DNA from: Hyaloscypha bicolor E
Taxonomy: Eukaryota; Ascomycota; Leotiomycetes; Helotiales; Hyaloscyphaceae
NCBI RefSeq assembly: GCF_002865645.1
Contig: NW_020194518.1
Coordinates: 1,921,463-1,985,462, forward strand
Reading direction: 5' to 3'
Length of the DNA stretch: 64,000 nt
Shown: piece after piece, positions 23,308 through 34,584 of the stretch
Layout of the letters: every line of letters starts with the position of its first letter
Position numbering within the stretch: the stretch's first letter is position 1
Made by a program: the position numbers and the translations under genes
The notes under the pieces: model-generated
Database searches by the model: none
Seen by the model: only the letters and a program-made list of their open reading frames with translations
Told to the model about the DNA's origin: nothing

Positions 23308-25032
23308 ATGGCCGGCGGTGCTATGATCTCCACTGGGGGCACGGTTGAGGGCGGGTTTCTGACTGGAAGAGCTCTTTACTACCCCGTCTTCCTGATCACC
23401 TTACTCTTCTTTCTCTGGGGCTTTTCGTACGGCCTTCTAGATGTCTTGAATTCTCATTTCCAAACTGTTTTAAGCATTACCAAGCTACAATCGACCGGTC
23501 TCCAAGTTATGTACTTCGGCGGAGGGTAAGCCGATATCCCCCTCCATTATTCAACGTTCAGATAATGACCTTTGCCAAGCTATTTCTTCTTCTCGCCGAT
23601 TGCTGCTGAGGTCCTCAAGCGACGCGGATATAAGACTACCATTTTGATGGGTCTCGCCCTCTACTCTCTTGGTGCAGTCTTCTTCTGGCCCGTAGCTCAC
23701 TTCTCCACCCCCCAAAACAAGCTTGCATCCTACGGCGGCTTTCTCGTTTGTACCTTCGTCATTGCTTGCGGTCTATCGACACTGGAGACGTCTGCCAATT
23801 CGTACGCTGTCATCATCGGCGACCCAGCCTCAGCCTCAATCCGCCTTCAATTCTGCCAATCCTGGAACGGAGTAGCTTCCTTCGTCGGCCCCCTCATTGC
23901 CTCCAAGTTCTTTTTTACCGGATCTAACGCCCATAACCTTACAAACGTTCAATACGTCTATTTAGCCGTTGCCTGTCTCGGTGTTGCAGTCGCTGTTCTC
24001 TTTATCTTCACCAGGCTCCCCGAAGTCTCCGAACAAACTCTCGCTGACAACGCTAATATTGAGATCACGGCTGTTGACGAAGAGGGAAATCAGATCGGCC
24101 AAGCGTCTCTCTGGAAGCAATACAACATGTTCTTTGCGTTCGGCGCACAGTTTGCGTACGTCGGTGCCCAGGTCACCATTGGCGCATTCTTTATCAATTA
24201 CGTCGTTGAAAACGGTGGCTATGACAAACCAACTGCTTCGAATTTCCTCTCCTACGCGCTAATCATTTTCACCGTCGGTCGATTCGTTGCTGTCTGCATT
24301 GCGTTCTTCCTTGCGCCTTCGTTCATTATGTGTGTGTACTCAGCACTGGCAATTGCATTCACGGCCGCGTCATCTGCAGTGAAAGGCTCAGGTGGCGTTG
24401 GAGTACTCATGGCAACGTATTTCCTGATGGCTCCGATGTACCCAACGATTTTCACCCTAGGAACTGCAAGTAAGTCATATCCTCAGAAGTCTCTCATCTA
24501 TCCATTCTAACTTGGACCTCAGATCTCGGAACCCATACTCGTCGTGGTGCTGGTATCCTGGTCATGGTATGTAGCACTCTAAACTGATTCTGAAGATCAT
24601 ACTTGTTGACATCCAATTTCTCAGGGAGTCGCCGGAGGAGCCGTATTCCCACCAATTCAAGGTGCCGTCGCCGACTCCGCATCAACCAGAATCTCGATGG
24701 TCATTCCCCTGGTCGGCTTCGTCTACGTCTTCGGCTACTGCTTGTTCCACTGGTTCACGCACGGGCGCAACTTCCGTCGCGTCAAGGACATCGTGGTTGC
24801 AGCCGATACCGCTGGTCGTAAAGGCTCAGCATGGGGAGGAGCGCTGGGTGGCGCGATCAACTACGTTCATTACACGGGGGAGAAGGAGTCCTTATCCGCG
24901 CAGGGTGGGAGGAGAGCGAGTATTATTTCTCATGGAAGGAGATCTTCAGTTGCGGTGCACGTCAAGAGAGCTTCTGTTTCTCATGGTGAAGTTATCGAAG
25001 AGGAACAGAAGGGTAACCCTATTCTCTTGTAG
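23308..25032 (+). CDS. L-fucose permease-type MFS sugar transporter
   Basis: Four exons (23308-23525, 23580-24469, 24523-24566, 24625-25032) sum to 520 codons (519 residues), with consensus introns (GTAAGC, GTAAGT, GTATGT donors). It belongs to the major facilitator superfamily, FHS/FucP branch: proton-coupled plasma-membrane uptake of fucose, galactose, glucose or related sugars. Seen in the sequence: helix 1 LITLLFFLWGFSYGLLDVLN with the GFxxGxxDxLN family signature; LQVMYFGGGYFFFSP; loop KRRGYKT; TFVIACGLSTLETSANSY; RLQFCQSWNGVASFVGP (the FucP-like RxQxxQxxNGxG region); then later helices and GVAGGAVFPPIQGAVAD, another family signature. A hydrophilic tail with GRRASIISHGRRSS follows. Upstream there is a CreA-like palindrome. 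Substrate cannot be assigned from sequence alone. Confidence 0.88.
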
Positions 25033-25064
25033 AGCCCATGGTGGGGTTGAGGGGCTGCTGCAGC

Positions 25065-25093
25065 TTAGCGAGCTCAGCCCCTGAGCTCGCTAA
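25065..25093. repeat. perfect 13-bp-arm palindrome (TTAGCGAGCTCAG)
   Basis: TTAGCGAGCTCAG is followed after CCC by CTGAGCTCGCTAA, a perfect hairpin 33 bp after the transporter stop codon. The same core (GCGAGCT-AGCCCC) recurs elsewhere in the window, so it looks like a dispersed short element or excision scar rather than a dedicated terminator, although in the transcript it would fold. Confidence 0.6.
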
Positions 25094-25313
25094 CGAGTAA
25101 GAACCCCGCTTCGGTAGCGCACGAGGAGTGGGTGGAGCGCCTTGTCCAGGAGGCTCTTTCTTTTTCAAGGAGGATTGATCTTCGTCTGGAAATCAGATCT
25201 TGGGTTGATTAGGGAATTCCTGTAATTACTTAGTTTATCGTATATATTTTCAATATCTACTTTATCCCCTCATCTTTTTTCTATTCGTCTACCGGGACCA
25301 CAATTTCTCGGCT

Positions 25314-25379
25314 TCCGAACAGGGGTGGGAATGCATGGCTTAGAGCGTGAGTCATACGCTAAGCCCTCAAACCCCTGCC
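25314..25379. repeat. imperfect long hairpin
   Basis: The outer arms CAGGGGT / ACCCCTG enclose inner arms GGCTTAG-GCGT / ACGCTAAGCC, together a roughly 60-bp imperfect inverted repeat between the transporter and the bZIP gene. It shares the CTTAGCG word with the palindrome at 25065. Possibly a miniature element; no target duplication was found. Confidence 0.5.
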
Positions 25380-25507
25380 ACTGAAGCACACTAACACTAC
25401 TCGCTGCCATAAAAGAACCTCTTTATCCTGCCTCACTTTCTTTCCTCCCCAGAAGCAGTTTTCCTTTGAACCCTATCCAAAGGTCAGACTCCCTATAATC
25501 ATTCGGA

Positions 25508-26395
25508 ATGCGTGAGCTCTAACATCAACCAGGACATCGAACGGGTCACTCAGGCCCGTAGAAAACTATACAATCATGCCAGCAGCCAGCGCACACAACG
25601 CAAGCTGCCCAAGACAGACCGGCCACACCATCTTCCGCCCAAGTAGAGACGGTATCGCCTCTCGACCTCCACAGTAATTCCTCTGGTTACACGCACCTGC
25701 ATTATGATTTTCCGTCTCTCGGAAATAACCCTGCGAACTCCAATTATAACTTCAACGATCCAAACTTTGAACTTGATCTTTGGCCAGAAAACTGTTTCGA
25801 GCCAGATCCAACACTTTTCAACGACTTCAACGACTTAGATACGAACATTCAATTAATGAACCCCGAAGCCTGGCCAGAGTTGTCTGACTGGGAACTCAAC
25901 TCCTGGGCTCTATTGACGGCACCTGATCCTGGTACATCAATGGGACATCAAAGTCTCTCCCAATCTCACACTTTTCCTCAAACAAATTTCTACGACACCT
26001 CGCTCGTTTCTTCCAATCCCCAGTTTCAGCAAAGCGACCTCAACGCTCCCTCGACTTCATTCATAGCAACGAATTCCAATCCCAGACCAGCCCCATCCCA
26101 ACCTACCACCACCACGCTTCAACCTCAACCTCAGCCTCCACGGTCCAAAGCATCTACCACTCATACTAGTCCGAGTTCTTCGACATCCCCGGCATCTCCG
26201 AGTTCAAAGGTACATAAGAGAACTCTTAACACCCTTGCCGCGCGCCGGTATCGACAGAAGAGAGTCGATCAGATGGCGGAGCTAGAGCAGAAGCTCAGGG
26301 AAAGCGAGAAGGAGAAGGAGGAGCTGCAGATGCGGGTTGCGAGGCTCGAGGGCGAGGTGGAGGTCTTGAGGGGGTTGTTGAGACCTGGTAAATGA
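25508..26395 (+). CDS. bZIP transcription factor (GCN4-like basic region)
   Basis: The C-terminus is a clear bZIP: basic region KRTLNTLAARRYRQKR (N-x-x-A-A-x-x-x-R signature), then a leucine-zipper coiled coil (MAELEQKL...VARLEGEVEVLRGLL), ending at 26395. Upstream is a Gln/Pro/Ser/Thr-rich linker and an aromatic/acidic stretch (FELDLWPENCFEPDPTLFND), which resembles an activation domain. The frame is open from 25583, but the first in-frame ATG is 25856. Upstream ATGs at 25508 (MREL then stop unless spliced at GTGAGC, 25512) and 25575 are in other frames. Splicing 25512-25604 would join ATG-C to the frame; alternatively the 25575 ATG is off by one base. The start is therefore unresolved. Zipper-type and neighbouring uORF-like ATGs recall GCN4/CpcA-like regulators, but orthology is not shown. 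Confidence 0.72.
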
Positions 26396-27069
26396 TGTTT
26401 TGGAGTGTTAGTGAGAGAGTGAAGGAGGGAGGGAGGGGAAGAGAGGAGAGGGATGGAAGAAAGGGTCGGACGATGTCGGTTGGTGATCATAAAATGTAGG
26501 TATCACATCGGCAAAAGAGTTTCGTCATATTCCTCATTTGATACTCGGTGAAAAAGTGGAAGTTTCTTACCTGCTTCACAAGCCCGTCATTCGTAAAATT
26601 CAAATCATAATAATACACGCAATCAGAATTTAATCTCTCCATTATTCTACCTCTTCGTACCTCCCACTAGTTTCCGCTAGTGGAAGCTGGTGGGAGGTAC
26701 GAACGGGCACAGCGTGCTGCTACCCTTTATACACCCATTCTTTCGCTCTTCCCTTCTTACTCTTCCACCCTCATAATGATCCCAATCGCTTCATAAACCC
26801 TCACCATGAGTCGAAGTGATCCCTCCTCCTCCTCCAAGCCATGCCCATAAACCAACCTCCCCTTCATTCGTAATCAGCAGAAGATGGAAGAGGGGACGGT
26901 TGCACAGCTTAGTGGGGCAGCATCGCTGATCCCTGCTGTATCTGCATGGCTCAACATGAGTCATTCTTGCTCATTGCGCTAAGGCAGACCCTAGTCCCTG
27001 ATTGCAACACGAACACAGGAGGAAGATTCAGAATGCAGGAACTCACTGGGTGGGCTTTTTTTTTTCGTA
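26396..27069. other. intergenic between bZIP gene and MITE cluster
   Basis: No gene is recognised. It contains the minimal palindrome at 26654-26707. The segment 26880-27000 holds TTAG/GCGCTAAGGC words similar to the short repeats noted elsewhere. Confidence 0.4.
26654..26707. repeat. minimal inverted-repeat copy related to the 53.3-kb MITE ends
   Basis: TTCGTACCTCCCAC (26654-26667) is inverted perfectly as GTGGGAGGTACGAA (26690-26703), with further imperfect pairing inside. Read in reverse complement from 26707, it begins CCCGTTCGTACCTCCCAC and follows the terminal repeat of the 53349-53740 element over about 34 positions with roughly six differences. It looks like two termini with nearly all the interior lost. 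Confidence 0.65.
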
Positions 27070-27363
27070 CTATCCCCCCCCCTAAATAATTGCTAGCCCG
27101 TATGTTTTGAGTATAGGTGCGGGTAGGAATCCAGGGTGTTAAGCCAGTGAGGAAGTCCCTTTTGAGCTGGCTGGGAGCCACTGCCAGGGTAAACGGTCTT
27201 CGTGAACCTTCTATGCACACCCCTGGCTTAATACACAGACCACTTTTTGCTCTGTGCAGTAGATCCAAAAGCCCTCCGACCAGGCTTATAGCCACTCAGA
27301 ATAGGAATTCTGTTCCTCTAATCCATATTAGGTGCGCTAGCAATTAAACCAAGGGGGGGATAG
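27070..27363. mobile_element. 294-bp MITE, CTATCCCCCC termini, TA target site
   Basis: The left end starts CTATCCCCCCCCC and continues to AATTGCTAGC. The right end, in reverse complement, starts CTATCCCCCCC and continues to TTAATTGCTAGC. TA lies on both sides (27068-27069, 27364-27365). The terminal repeat is about 28 bp with an interior mismatch block. No coding sequence lies within. Tc1/mariner-type target choice is inferred from the TA flanks. Confidence 0.75.
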
Positions 27364-27397
27364 TATGAGCAGGGACTTGGAAATGGACACGAGAGTA

Positions 27398-27676
27398 CGG
27401 AGGACGCGGCCAAAAGTCTTGCAACTGGCAGGGATGGGCGCCAAGCCTAAGGACGCCACATAGTTCTGGCATAGCAACGGTGCTTAGGGCCTTAGTAGCC
27501 TGAAGGAACATCACTGTTAGTTGTGTTTACAGGGCTTGAGTACTATTATTAAAGCATGACAAGCCTGTAAGACCCTGTAATTATAGCGGCCTCTGGTTGC
27601 TGTGCAACGCCCCTGCCATTTAAGCGAGTGTGGCGTCAAACCCTGGCAGTTGCAAGACTTTTGGCCGCGTCCTCCG
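27398..27676. mobile_element. 279-bp MITE, CGGAGGACGCGG termini, TA target site
   Basis: The left end (27398) begins CGGAGGACGCGGCC and the right end, in reverse complement from 27676, begins identically. The match is perfect for about 34 bp up to TTGCAACTG and continues imperfectly to about 48 bp. TA flanks both ends (27396-27397, 27677-27678). The near-perfect ends suggest it is younger than the neighbouring element, which ends only 35 bp away. There is no internal transposase. Confidence 0.8.
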
Positions 27677-27678
27677 TA

Positions 27679-28997
27679 CAGCGAATTGTCTCCCCCCCCC
27701 CTGGAGCTTTTGTTAATACCTCGCGCAATATTCCGAAAGTCACTGGGAATACCCTACTTCAAAGATTCAACCCGTCCTTCAAACATCGAAGTATATTCTG
27801 GATAACCCCAACAAAGCACTAAGTACCATTAAATATATTCTTTCGCCCATTTCGATCGCCCCTGGCATAACCGTTTAGAACTTTCGAGGTGATTTGTGCA
27901 CAAGGGAACCCCTCGGCCTGCATCTCACAAACCCCAACCTATTTCGGATTCGTGAAGCATGTTGTACCCGTCAATCGGCTCTCTCGCCCACTTTTCTCCC
28001 TACGGATTTTAGCAAGAGGTTGGTCGGGGACCGGAACACAGAGATGGCCAGATCACGAGAAAGCAGATACATCTCGACATATGAATGAAACAGCACTCGA
28101 GCTCCCAAGACGGAATCAGCTGTAACCCAAAAAAAAACTGGAAGTGAAGCGTCTAGGGGTCCATATGCCTACAGTAAGCGATTGACTGGCTTGGAGAAGT
28201 TACGGCGGAACATAATCTGGCCCATGTCCTTGAACTGCTGCTATGATTTGTCCAACAGGCTGCAAGATCAAAACCGTTGTAGGAAACTATATGAATGTGG
28301 TTGTGTACGGACATGTGAATTGGAGGGTCTCAGCCCAGTGGAATTGCAAAGGGCCATCTAGATATATGAAGTTAGTGATTCTTGGCGATGCGAAGTTGGA
28401 GGAAATCATACCTTGCAGAACAGGCTTCGTGAGGAGAATTCTAAATGAACTAACACCAACATATATCAAAAGAGGCATGTAAGAGACCCGTTATGCTAAA
28501 TGAACTCCTGAGGTGGGAGCCGTAGTGGAATTTAGGGCCACGTGATATCATCCATCTCCTTTGGAATCAATCGGCACGCGTTCTTGAAAGTATGCAGTGA
28601 GAGATCAACGGGTGCAATAACATGAGTTCGAGGTTGGAAAGGTTTTTGTATTGAACAGTCGTTTTTTGGCGTTGGTCGCGGTCGTGTACGTACAATTAAA
28701 GGTCACCGAGGCATGAGTCGTATTGTTTGCTGAATGATGTCCCCCATTTTAATCGAGTAGCGACGGTTAAAAAAACACCTACCCTCTCTACAGCTCCTCA
28801 ATGACAGATTCACCTTTCTGAGAGTGACGGGATATCAGAGAGAAGAAAATTGAGAAACGGGGGAGTAAATGAGCAGGGAGTGCTCGGAAATTAGGAAGGA
28901 TCTCGAGCTACGAGAAGGAAAGAGGGAATAACAAGCTCAATCAACCTGGCAAACTTCATAAGCCAAATGAATGAGAGGCTGCCACCAATGTCTGGCT
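27679..28997. other. intergenic, nothing recognised
   Basis: Only short frames without family resemblance are present. A run of nine A occurs at about 28128. The last 300 bp lie 3' of the rhodopsin-like gene on the minus strand. Confidence 0.4.
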
Positions 28998-30309
28998 TCA
29001 ATAGTTATGATCTTTACCATCCCCTCTGTCGCTATCAATACGCCTGCCCTCCACAGCTACGCACGTCTCATTCTTTAGAAGACCTCCACAGTCCCACAAT
29101 TCCGCATTCCCATATCCCTGATCAGATACACTCTTCCCGGTTCCACTTTTCAACCAACCACCCAGTTCAAATCTCTCGTCCCCCGGCTGCGAATTCTCAC
29201 TCTCCAACGTTCCATCAGCATAATTGCTTCTCCTGGCCGCCGAGTTATCCAGTTGACCACCAGATTCATTTGGCAGCAAGCGCGGAGCAAGTAATCTGAC
29301 AAGAGGCCTAGTAGCTGGCGCAGCCGCGCAGACAAGACCCATGTTCAATTCCACTGAGCTCCAGATCATCACGTCGTAGCTTGCGAATGTGAGGTCGTAG
29401 CCTGGATTGTTTGCACTCTTGAGCTCGTCGATGGTGCGGATTAAGCGCACGATCGCGGCGATGATGACGAGTACGCCCATTCCCATGACACCGATGAGGA
29501 TATTTCGTTGTCTCCGGCCGATTTTTAGTGTGGCTGTGTGGAATTGGTTAGCTGGATGGTATTGAGATGAGAAGGTGGATGTACAGAGTTTGGGAATGAT
29601 GAAGGCGATGAGGGTGATGTCGCCGAAGATGTTGAGCATGGCGGATGCGTACAAGGAGTTTGCGTAAGGCTGGCATGACCCCGTTGTGAGAATCCAATTC
29701 GCTGAGCTGTCAGTTTCATATGTGCGTTAAGTGTAATGTGGGGTTGAGTACACACCCTGAAAAGGAGTACAGCGGAATACAAGCAGAAAGAACAAAATGA
29801 TTGTGAAGATAGTATGGTATGCGATTATCACCCAGACAATCATTCTATCTCTCTGCTCCACGAACAATCGAAGATACAGGGCACACATGCCGATTTTTGT
29901 CGTGAAAAGACAAGTCGTATACAGGAAACGGCACACGTTGCCAATAAAGCCCAGCTTCTCAATGTCGGGCAGAGTGAGAAGTATCGCATGTCGACCCGCA
30001 CCATAATGGGTCAGGACCCAGCTGAGAACAGTCAACACTACCCCCCCATTAAGCTAACAAACGATCAGTATCAGCGAACAAGAACCAAACACCGCGAAGC
30101 AATGAGGATGAAGAACATACCCAAGAAAGCAATATCCAGGAATCATCCCATCCCCAATTCTTCATGAGGATAGCCCGAGAATAGAAACGAGCGAGGACAA
30201 AGATGGTTGCTATCGCGGCCGGGAAGATGGCTCCAAATAAGATTTCGGGAACTCGGGACTGGGCGAGATAGGCGGCATCAGGTGGCTGACCTGGGGGTGG
30301 AGAAGCCAT
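28998..30309 (-). CDS. rhodopsin-like fungal integral membrane protein
   Basis: ATG at 30309 is genuine. The exons are 30309-30121, 30053-29756 and 29701-28998, with consensus GTATGT...TAG and GTGTGT...CAG introns, giving 396 codons plus stop. A 51-bp in-frame segment (29584-29534) also has full intron signals (GTACAT, GCTAACC, ACAG), and its removal would give 379 residues. Family signatures in order: helix 1 IFPAAIATIFVLARFYSR, WGWDDSWILLSW, LTHYGAGRH, CRFLYTTCLFTTKIGMCALYLRLF, FRCTPFQ, ANWILTTGSCQ, LNIFGDITLIAFIIPKL, RRQRNILIGVMGMGVLVII, YDVMIWSSVELNMGLVCAAAPATRPLV. About seven membrane helices are followed by a roughly 90-residue cytosolic tail. This is PF20684-type; ligand and role are unknown. 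The tail is Ser/Gly-rich with KSGTGKSVSDQGYG. Confidence 0.86.
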
Positions 30310-30994
30310 GCTGCATATCGAATGGCCGAAAACAGTCGAGAGCTGTTGGACTCGACAAATTGGTAAAAATCCTTCTTCGGCTGGTGTGAGGCCTCTGGAC
30401 CAACATTGGCAGCGCTGCCGGGATGGTATGAGTCTGAGAGGGGGCAGGAGACGCTGGCTCTACCTTATAGCCATCCAACATCTTCCTTTTACTGGTGCAG
30501 AACGCCACATATTTGCTTTTTCAGGGGCTAATCTGGGGAAGAGCCCTGCACGGACAACTTCCGACGACCTTGACACGACTGACAGGTGCTTTTCCTCCCC
30601 GAGAGCAGCCACGATGTGAGTGGTCAGACATATATCAAACAGGGGTTGGCGCACTGACAATGGGTGATTGTCTAGGTTGATTTCGTTGGGTGGTGATTGG
30701 CATCTTGAGGACTTGATGTCCCACCGCCTCGGTACACGGGTCGCGGAATGCAGCACGCCATGTGGATCTCGGAACCCGCTTCCGAAACAATCGCATCTTC
30801 ACGGCTGAGACCCCTTCCCTTTTCCTGAGAGACGCATTACAGTACACCAAAACGAGGCGTTCAGCCACGGCACACATAGCGGTTACAATCTCGGATTAGA
30901 ACACATCATACTTCATTATCATCCAATATCATCCCATTACAACATTCTCTCCATTCCCCACCACTAAGTTCTCATTACGTCCCGTCCCTCGGAT
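30310..30994. other. intergenic, nothing recognised
   Basis: This is the upstream region of the rhodopsin-like gene and the 3' region of the proline-rich membrane protein. The short frames on both strands lack motifs. Confidence 0.4.
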
Positions 30995-32206
30995 CTAAAA
31001 CGCAGCCCCAATCCACTGCGGCCCACTCTCCGAAAGTCGCCGTATGGATGATCTGACCGATTGAACCCTCGGAATGAGACTCAGTGACTGAATCCTCCGG
31101 GTCCTAGGCTGGGTGGCCGCGTCGCTTTCTCCGAGGATCGACCCGAGCTCTGAGGCCGTGCCTGTATATCCGTCAAGCCATCGTTCGATTGTTGAATCCG
31201 AGCCCTCGGTCAGTGGTCGCTCGACGAAAGGAGGAAGGGATAATAAAGTTGAGAGGGCGAGTGCTTGTTCTGTATTTGGAAATTCGTGCTGGCCGAGTGC
31301 AGCGGAAAGAGGAAGGGGTTCAATGGGGATTGATTGGCGTAGGGTGTTCTTTGGAGTAGGGAGAGGCGGAGGTGGTGATGGATTTCGTGCTTGTGGGGGT
31401 GGTTGGAGGGAGTGAAGTCTTGGTCGCGGTTCGTCGGGGTCGTGAATGCTGAGTGGTGGTGAGGGTAAAGGAGACGAAGGAAGAGAGTATGGTTCCGGAG
31501 AGGTGTCCCTTGGGATTGAGAGGCGCGATGGCTCAAATAGCTTTGGGCGTGATGGGGTTGTGGAGTAGACGCTTGGCGACGAGGACGGTACTGACGAAGC
31601 GGCAGAAAAAGACCAGATAGATCTTACTTGGCGCAGATGTGGAGGTGTAGTGGCCATCATTATGATCTCCTCTACTTGAGGCGGAGGAGGTGGAGTTTCA
31701 GGTCTTCGAGTTTGCATCGTTGTTGATGGTGACATGGGTTTGTTTAGGTATGAGTTGAAGGAGGCGGTACTCGACGACGATGGATATCGTTTGAGATGTG
31801 GATAGGAGAATGACTGGCAGGGCAATTGGAGGCGGATTGGTTGTGGACTTTGGATTGAACGAGAGCGCTTGATTCCTGGATGGAAAAGACGATGTGGGAC
31901 AACACCAGAAGGCACATTAAACTTGCCAGAGAACGGGCTTGAGTGGTAGGACTCCCAGCTTCCGGATCTATCCGAGACACCTTTCAGAGTATCATCTAAG
32001 GATCTCATAGCATGAGATTCCTTGACCTCCACCAACCCATTTTCGAGATCTCGCATCCGTTTTTGTTGTTGCTTCCGAAGCCGCCTCATGAAGAAGTAAA
32101 ACACGAGGAGGATGCCAACGAGAATGACGACGGCCACAAGTATGCGAATTCCAAGGTCGTGTTCTCCTCTACCGACTGTTTGAGCTGTGGACTGAGATTC
32201 TGCCAT
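30995..32206 (-). CDS. single-pass membrane protein with long proline/serine-rich cytosolic tail
   Basis: This is an open frame of 403 residues from ATG at 32206. Residues about 19-41 form one membrane helix (IRILVAVVILVGILLVFYFF) followed by a basic stop-transfer segment RRLRKQQQKR. The tail is rich in Ser/Pro with poly-Pro runs (PETPPPPP, PSPPPPLP), RSRS and several SP/TP sites, and ends SGPQWIGAAF. The frame just upstream (to about 32420) encodes a Ser/Thr-rich stretch (TTTVSPHILSTTF, TPTTLSTQPASSS) that would make a glycosylated ectodomain, but an in-frame TAG precedes it at about 32230. An unseen intron ending at that TAG would turn this into a classical Ser/Thr ectodomain, membrane helix and cytosolic tail, an architecture common in fungal surface proteins. 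Confidence 0.65.
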   Translation of the reverse strand: MAESQSTAQTVGRGEHDLGIRILVAVVILVGILLVFYFFMRRLRKQQQKRMRDLENGLVEVKESHAMRSLDDTLKGVSDRSGSWESYHSSPFSGKFNVPSGVVPHRLFHPGIKRSRSIQSPQPIRLQLPCQSFSYPHLKRYPSSSSTASFNSYLNKPMSPSTTMQTRRPETPPPPPQVEEIIMMATTPPHLRQVRSIWSFSAASSVPSSSPSVYSTTPSRPKLFEPSRLSIPRDTSPEPYSLPSSPLPSPPLSIHDPDEPRPRLHSLQPPPQARNPSPPPPLPTPKNTLRQSIPIEPLPLSAALGQHEFPNTEQALALSTLLSLPPFVERPLTEGSDSTIERWLDGYTGTASELGSILGESDAATQPRTRRIQSLSLIPRVQSVRSSIRRLSESGPQWIGAAF

Positions 32207-34584
32207 ATCACTTTTAGGCAGGATACTGCTGGAGGCTGGCTATGTGGAGAGCGTTGTTGGAGTGACAGAATGTGTTGATGAAGTGAACGTGGTAGACAGT
32301 ATATGTGGCGAGACAGTGGTCGTGGGTACAATTTTGGGGAAGGCCGAAGAGGAAGTGGTGTGGGATGCAGAAGGAAGATATATGCTCCTGGATGTGCTGA
32401 AATGGGTCGATTAAAAGATAAAGTTAAGTGGTCTGTCAAGTTCACCATAGTTAGAGCCTCAGGCAAGGCGATCGAGTTGGAATGAAAGGATTACGAGGGT
32501 GACCATTTGCAATAGATCAACAAAGTAGATTCCGGGCTGATCAACGCGAGAGTCTGTGCTGAATGGAAGCGCCATAGGACATTCATGAGCGAAGCCTCAC
32601 CCTGGTGAACGAGAGCGCCATACTGAGCGGTGTATGTCTAGCGCCTGGTCAGCCATCTCAGTTACGAAAATCAAAGTTTCCTCAGAGCAAAACAAACTCT
32701 CCCTTCGCATAGCGTATCAGGCAGAGTGAGGTCTTGCATTGCATTGGCTGGAGAATGCCGGAGCAAATCAAGAAATCAGATCGTGGAAAGAGCATGATAG
32801 ACACTTGCTTAGTAGAGGACGTGCAACCTCTATGGATGGACCTGCTCCTGCTCGAACGGTTCGTCCAAGCGAGTACGATTACATCGATGACATTCCTGTG
32901 AGTGAACGACGCGAAGAGTGGCTCCTTGGTCACCGCCTCGACAAAGCATGGATCGCAACGAGCAACCACCTTGCAGGAGATCCTCGCACGGGCTCGCCCA
33001 CGGCAAAAAACGAGGCTTGCATGAAACAAACTCGCCCTGGTCCATGCAGCCAAAAGTTCTTGTCAGGGTTCTAAAATCGTAGCCGAACCAATGGGGTCTC
33101 CGCGAAGGATCTCAGAGGGAACCTTCTCCAGGCGTGTTTGAGAATCAAGAGTCCGGGCTCAATCCAGAGTTCGAACGAAACATTTTGGTCGGCAGCCCCG
33201 CGCACGTGATCACGCATCCTAGAAGATGCGATTTGCCAGCTTTGAACACCAGATAGGAGTTGTGCTCGCAAGAAATTGAGCACAGGACCATTGACTTGAT
33301 GGGGACTGGAGTCCGGACTACAGGCAAGTTCCAGCCAGTCCCAACCTTTAGATGCCAATTCTCAACGAGCGTGCGAATTGCTTGATTCTGGTCGAGGCTT
33401 CAGTATCCAACGCGTTCGGAGTCGAAATCGTGTTCGTCTGAAAGATCAAAGGCCATATAACAGTCAACGTAATCCAATGAAGTGGTATATAGCATTCAGA
33501 CTCCACAAGAAGAAGGGAAGCTCTGTTGTTGCCAATCCAGCAACCATCCATGAAGGAATTCTGGAGAAACTTTCCTGAACGCTTGGCCCTCTCTCGAACT
33601 CTCTCCAAGTATACCTCAACAGCCTCGCCGGAAGTCTCTCAAGCAATGTACGTCAGACCCTGGGTCTAGAGACTGGGAAATATCCGAGGACTTGGACATC
33701 CCGCACCCTGAAAAATAGACTTTGGGGGCGGTCTCATCTCCACGTGACACTCTCACAACATAAAATGTTTCGAAACCCCGTCTGGGGTCGAACTTGGACC
33801 ACAATTGGGCTATATCTCACAGACGAGGAACGAGCCTTTCTAAGACTCGTTGGGCACTTGTCGATTGAAGATGGTCAGATCACCAGATCACTAACTAGAT
33901 CACGGATGGGAGCGACCCCACGTTTGTTGCACGTCTGTCATATGCACCATACTGCATCGTGCAGCTGCTACGCGCAGGACATCTCCTTCGTGGCTTGCGA
34001 AGTCTCGTGTAGTCCAGTGATTTGAGCGTGTATGCCATGCAGTCGATGTGCAACATACGGGCGTGGAGAAGGCGTCGAGAGGTGATTGGTTGGGAGCCAG
34101 CGCGGCGGGCTTTGCATGCAAAACATCGGTGAACTTTGTTGGCCGCTCAAAGCTCCGGGAAAATCATGTCCGTTGGGAGGCCTCCCGGCTTTTTGTGCGA
34201 TGTGCAACAGAAGATTGCAGCTGCACGTTGGTGGATATTGATGTCTTGGAAGAGGGATGTGATTTGTGGAGAGAGGTAGTGGAAAGAGGTTGTGGCGAGA
34301 GGTTTCAGTTGTTGGGGACCGAGATTTCGACTGACGCTAGCAGATCACGTGCTGAACCTGTTCCCTCTCTCCTATTCGAAGTGAGGCTTGAGCTCAAAAA
34401 TGATAGGACAAGCCTGTGTCCCAAAGAGAAATTTATGCGTAGGGTCAGTACGAAGAGCCAGTGCGAAAAGGATGAAGAACAGTAGGTTGGAAGGAGAACC
34501 ACATCACGTGATATGGCCGTTCACGGCGTGGCCACGGCGACTTAGATCTTTTGGCTTGCTTTACAATTGTTAGCTGTATTTCAA
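32207..34584. other. 2.4-kb stretch without a convincing gene
   Basis: Frames of 60-145 codons occur on both strands (for example 32739-33074 plus and 34048-34485 plus), but none has a motif, good start context or matched exon neighbours. 32207-32470 may hold an unresolved 5' exon of the membrane protein to its left. Confidence 0.4.

Noticed and set aside
27117..27347. 76-codon plus frame inside the 27070-27363 MITE
   Set aside because: Too short for a transposase, no DDE-like motif, lies wholly between the inverted repeats.
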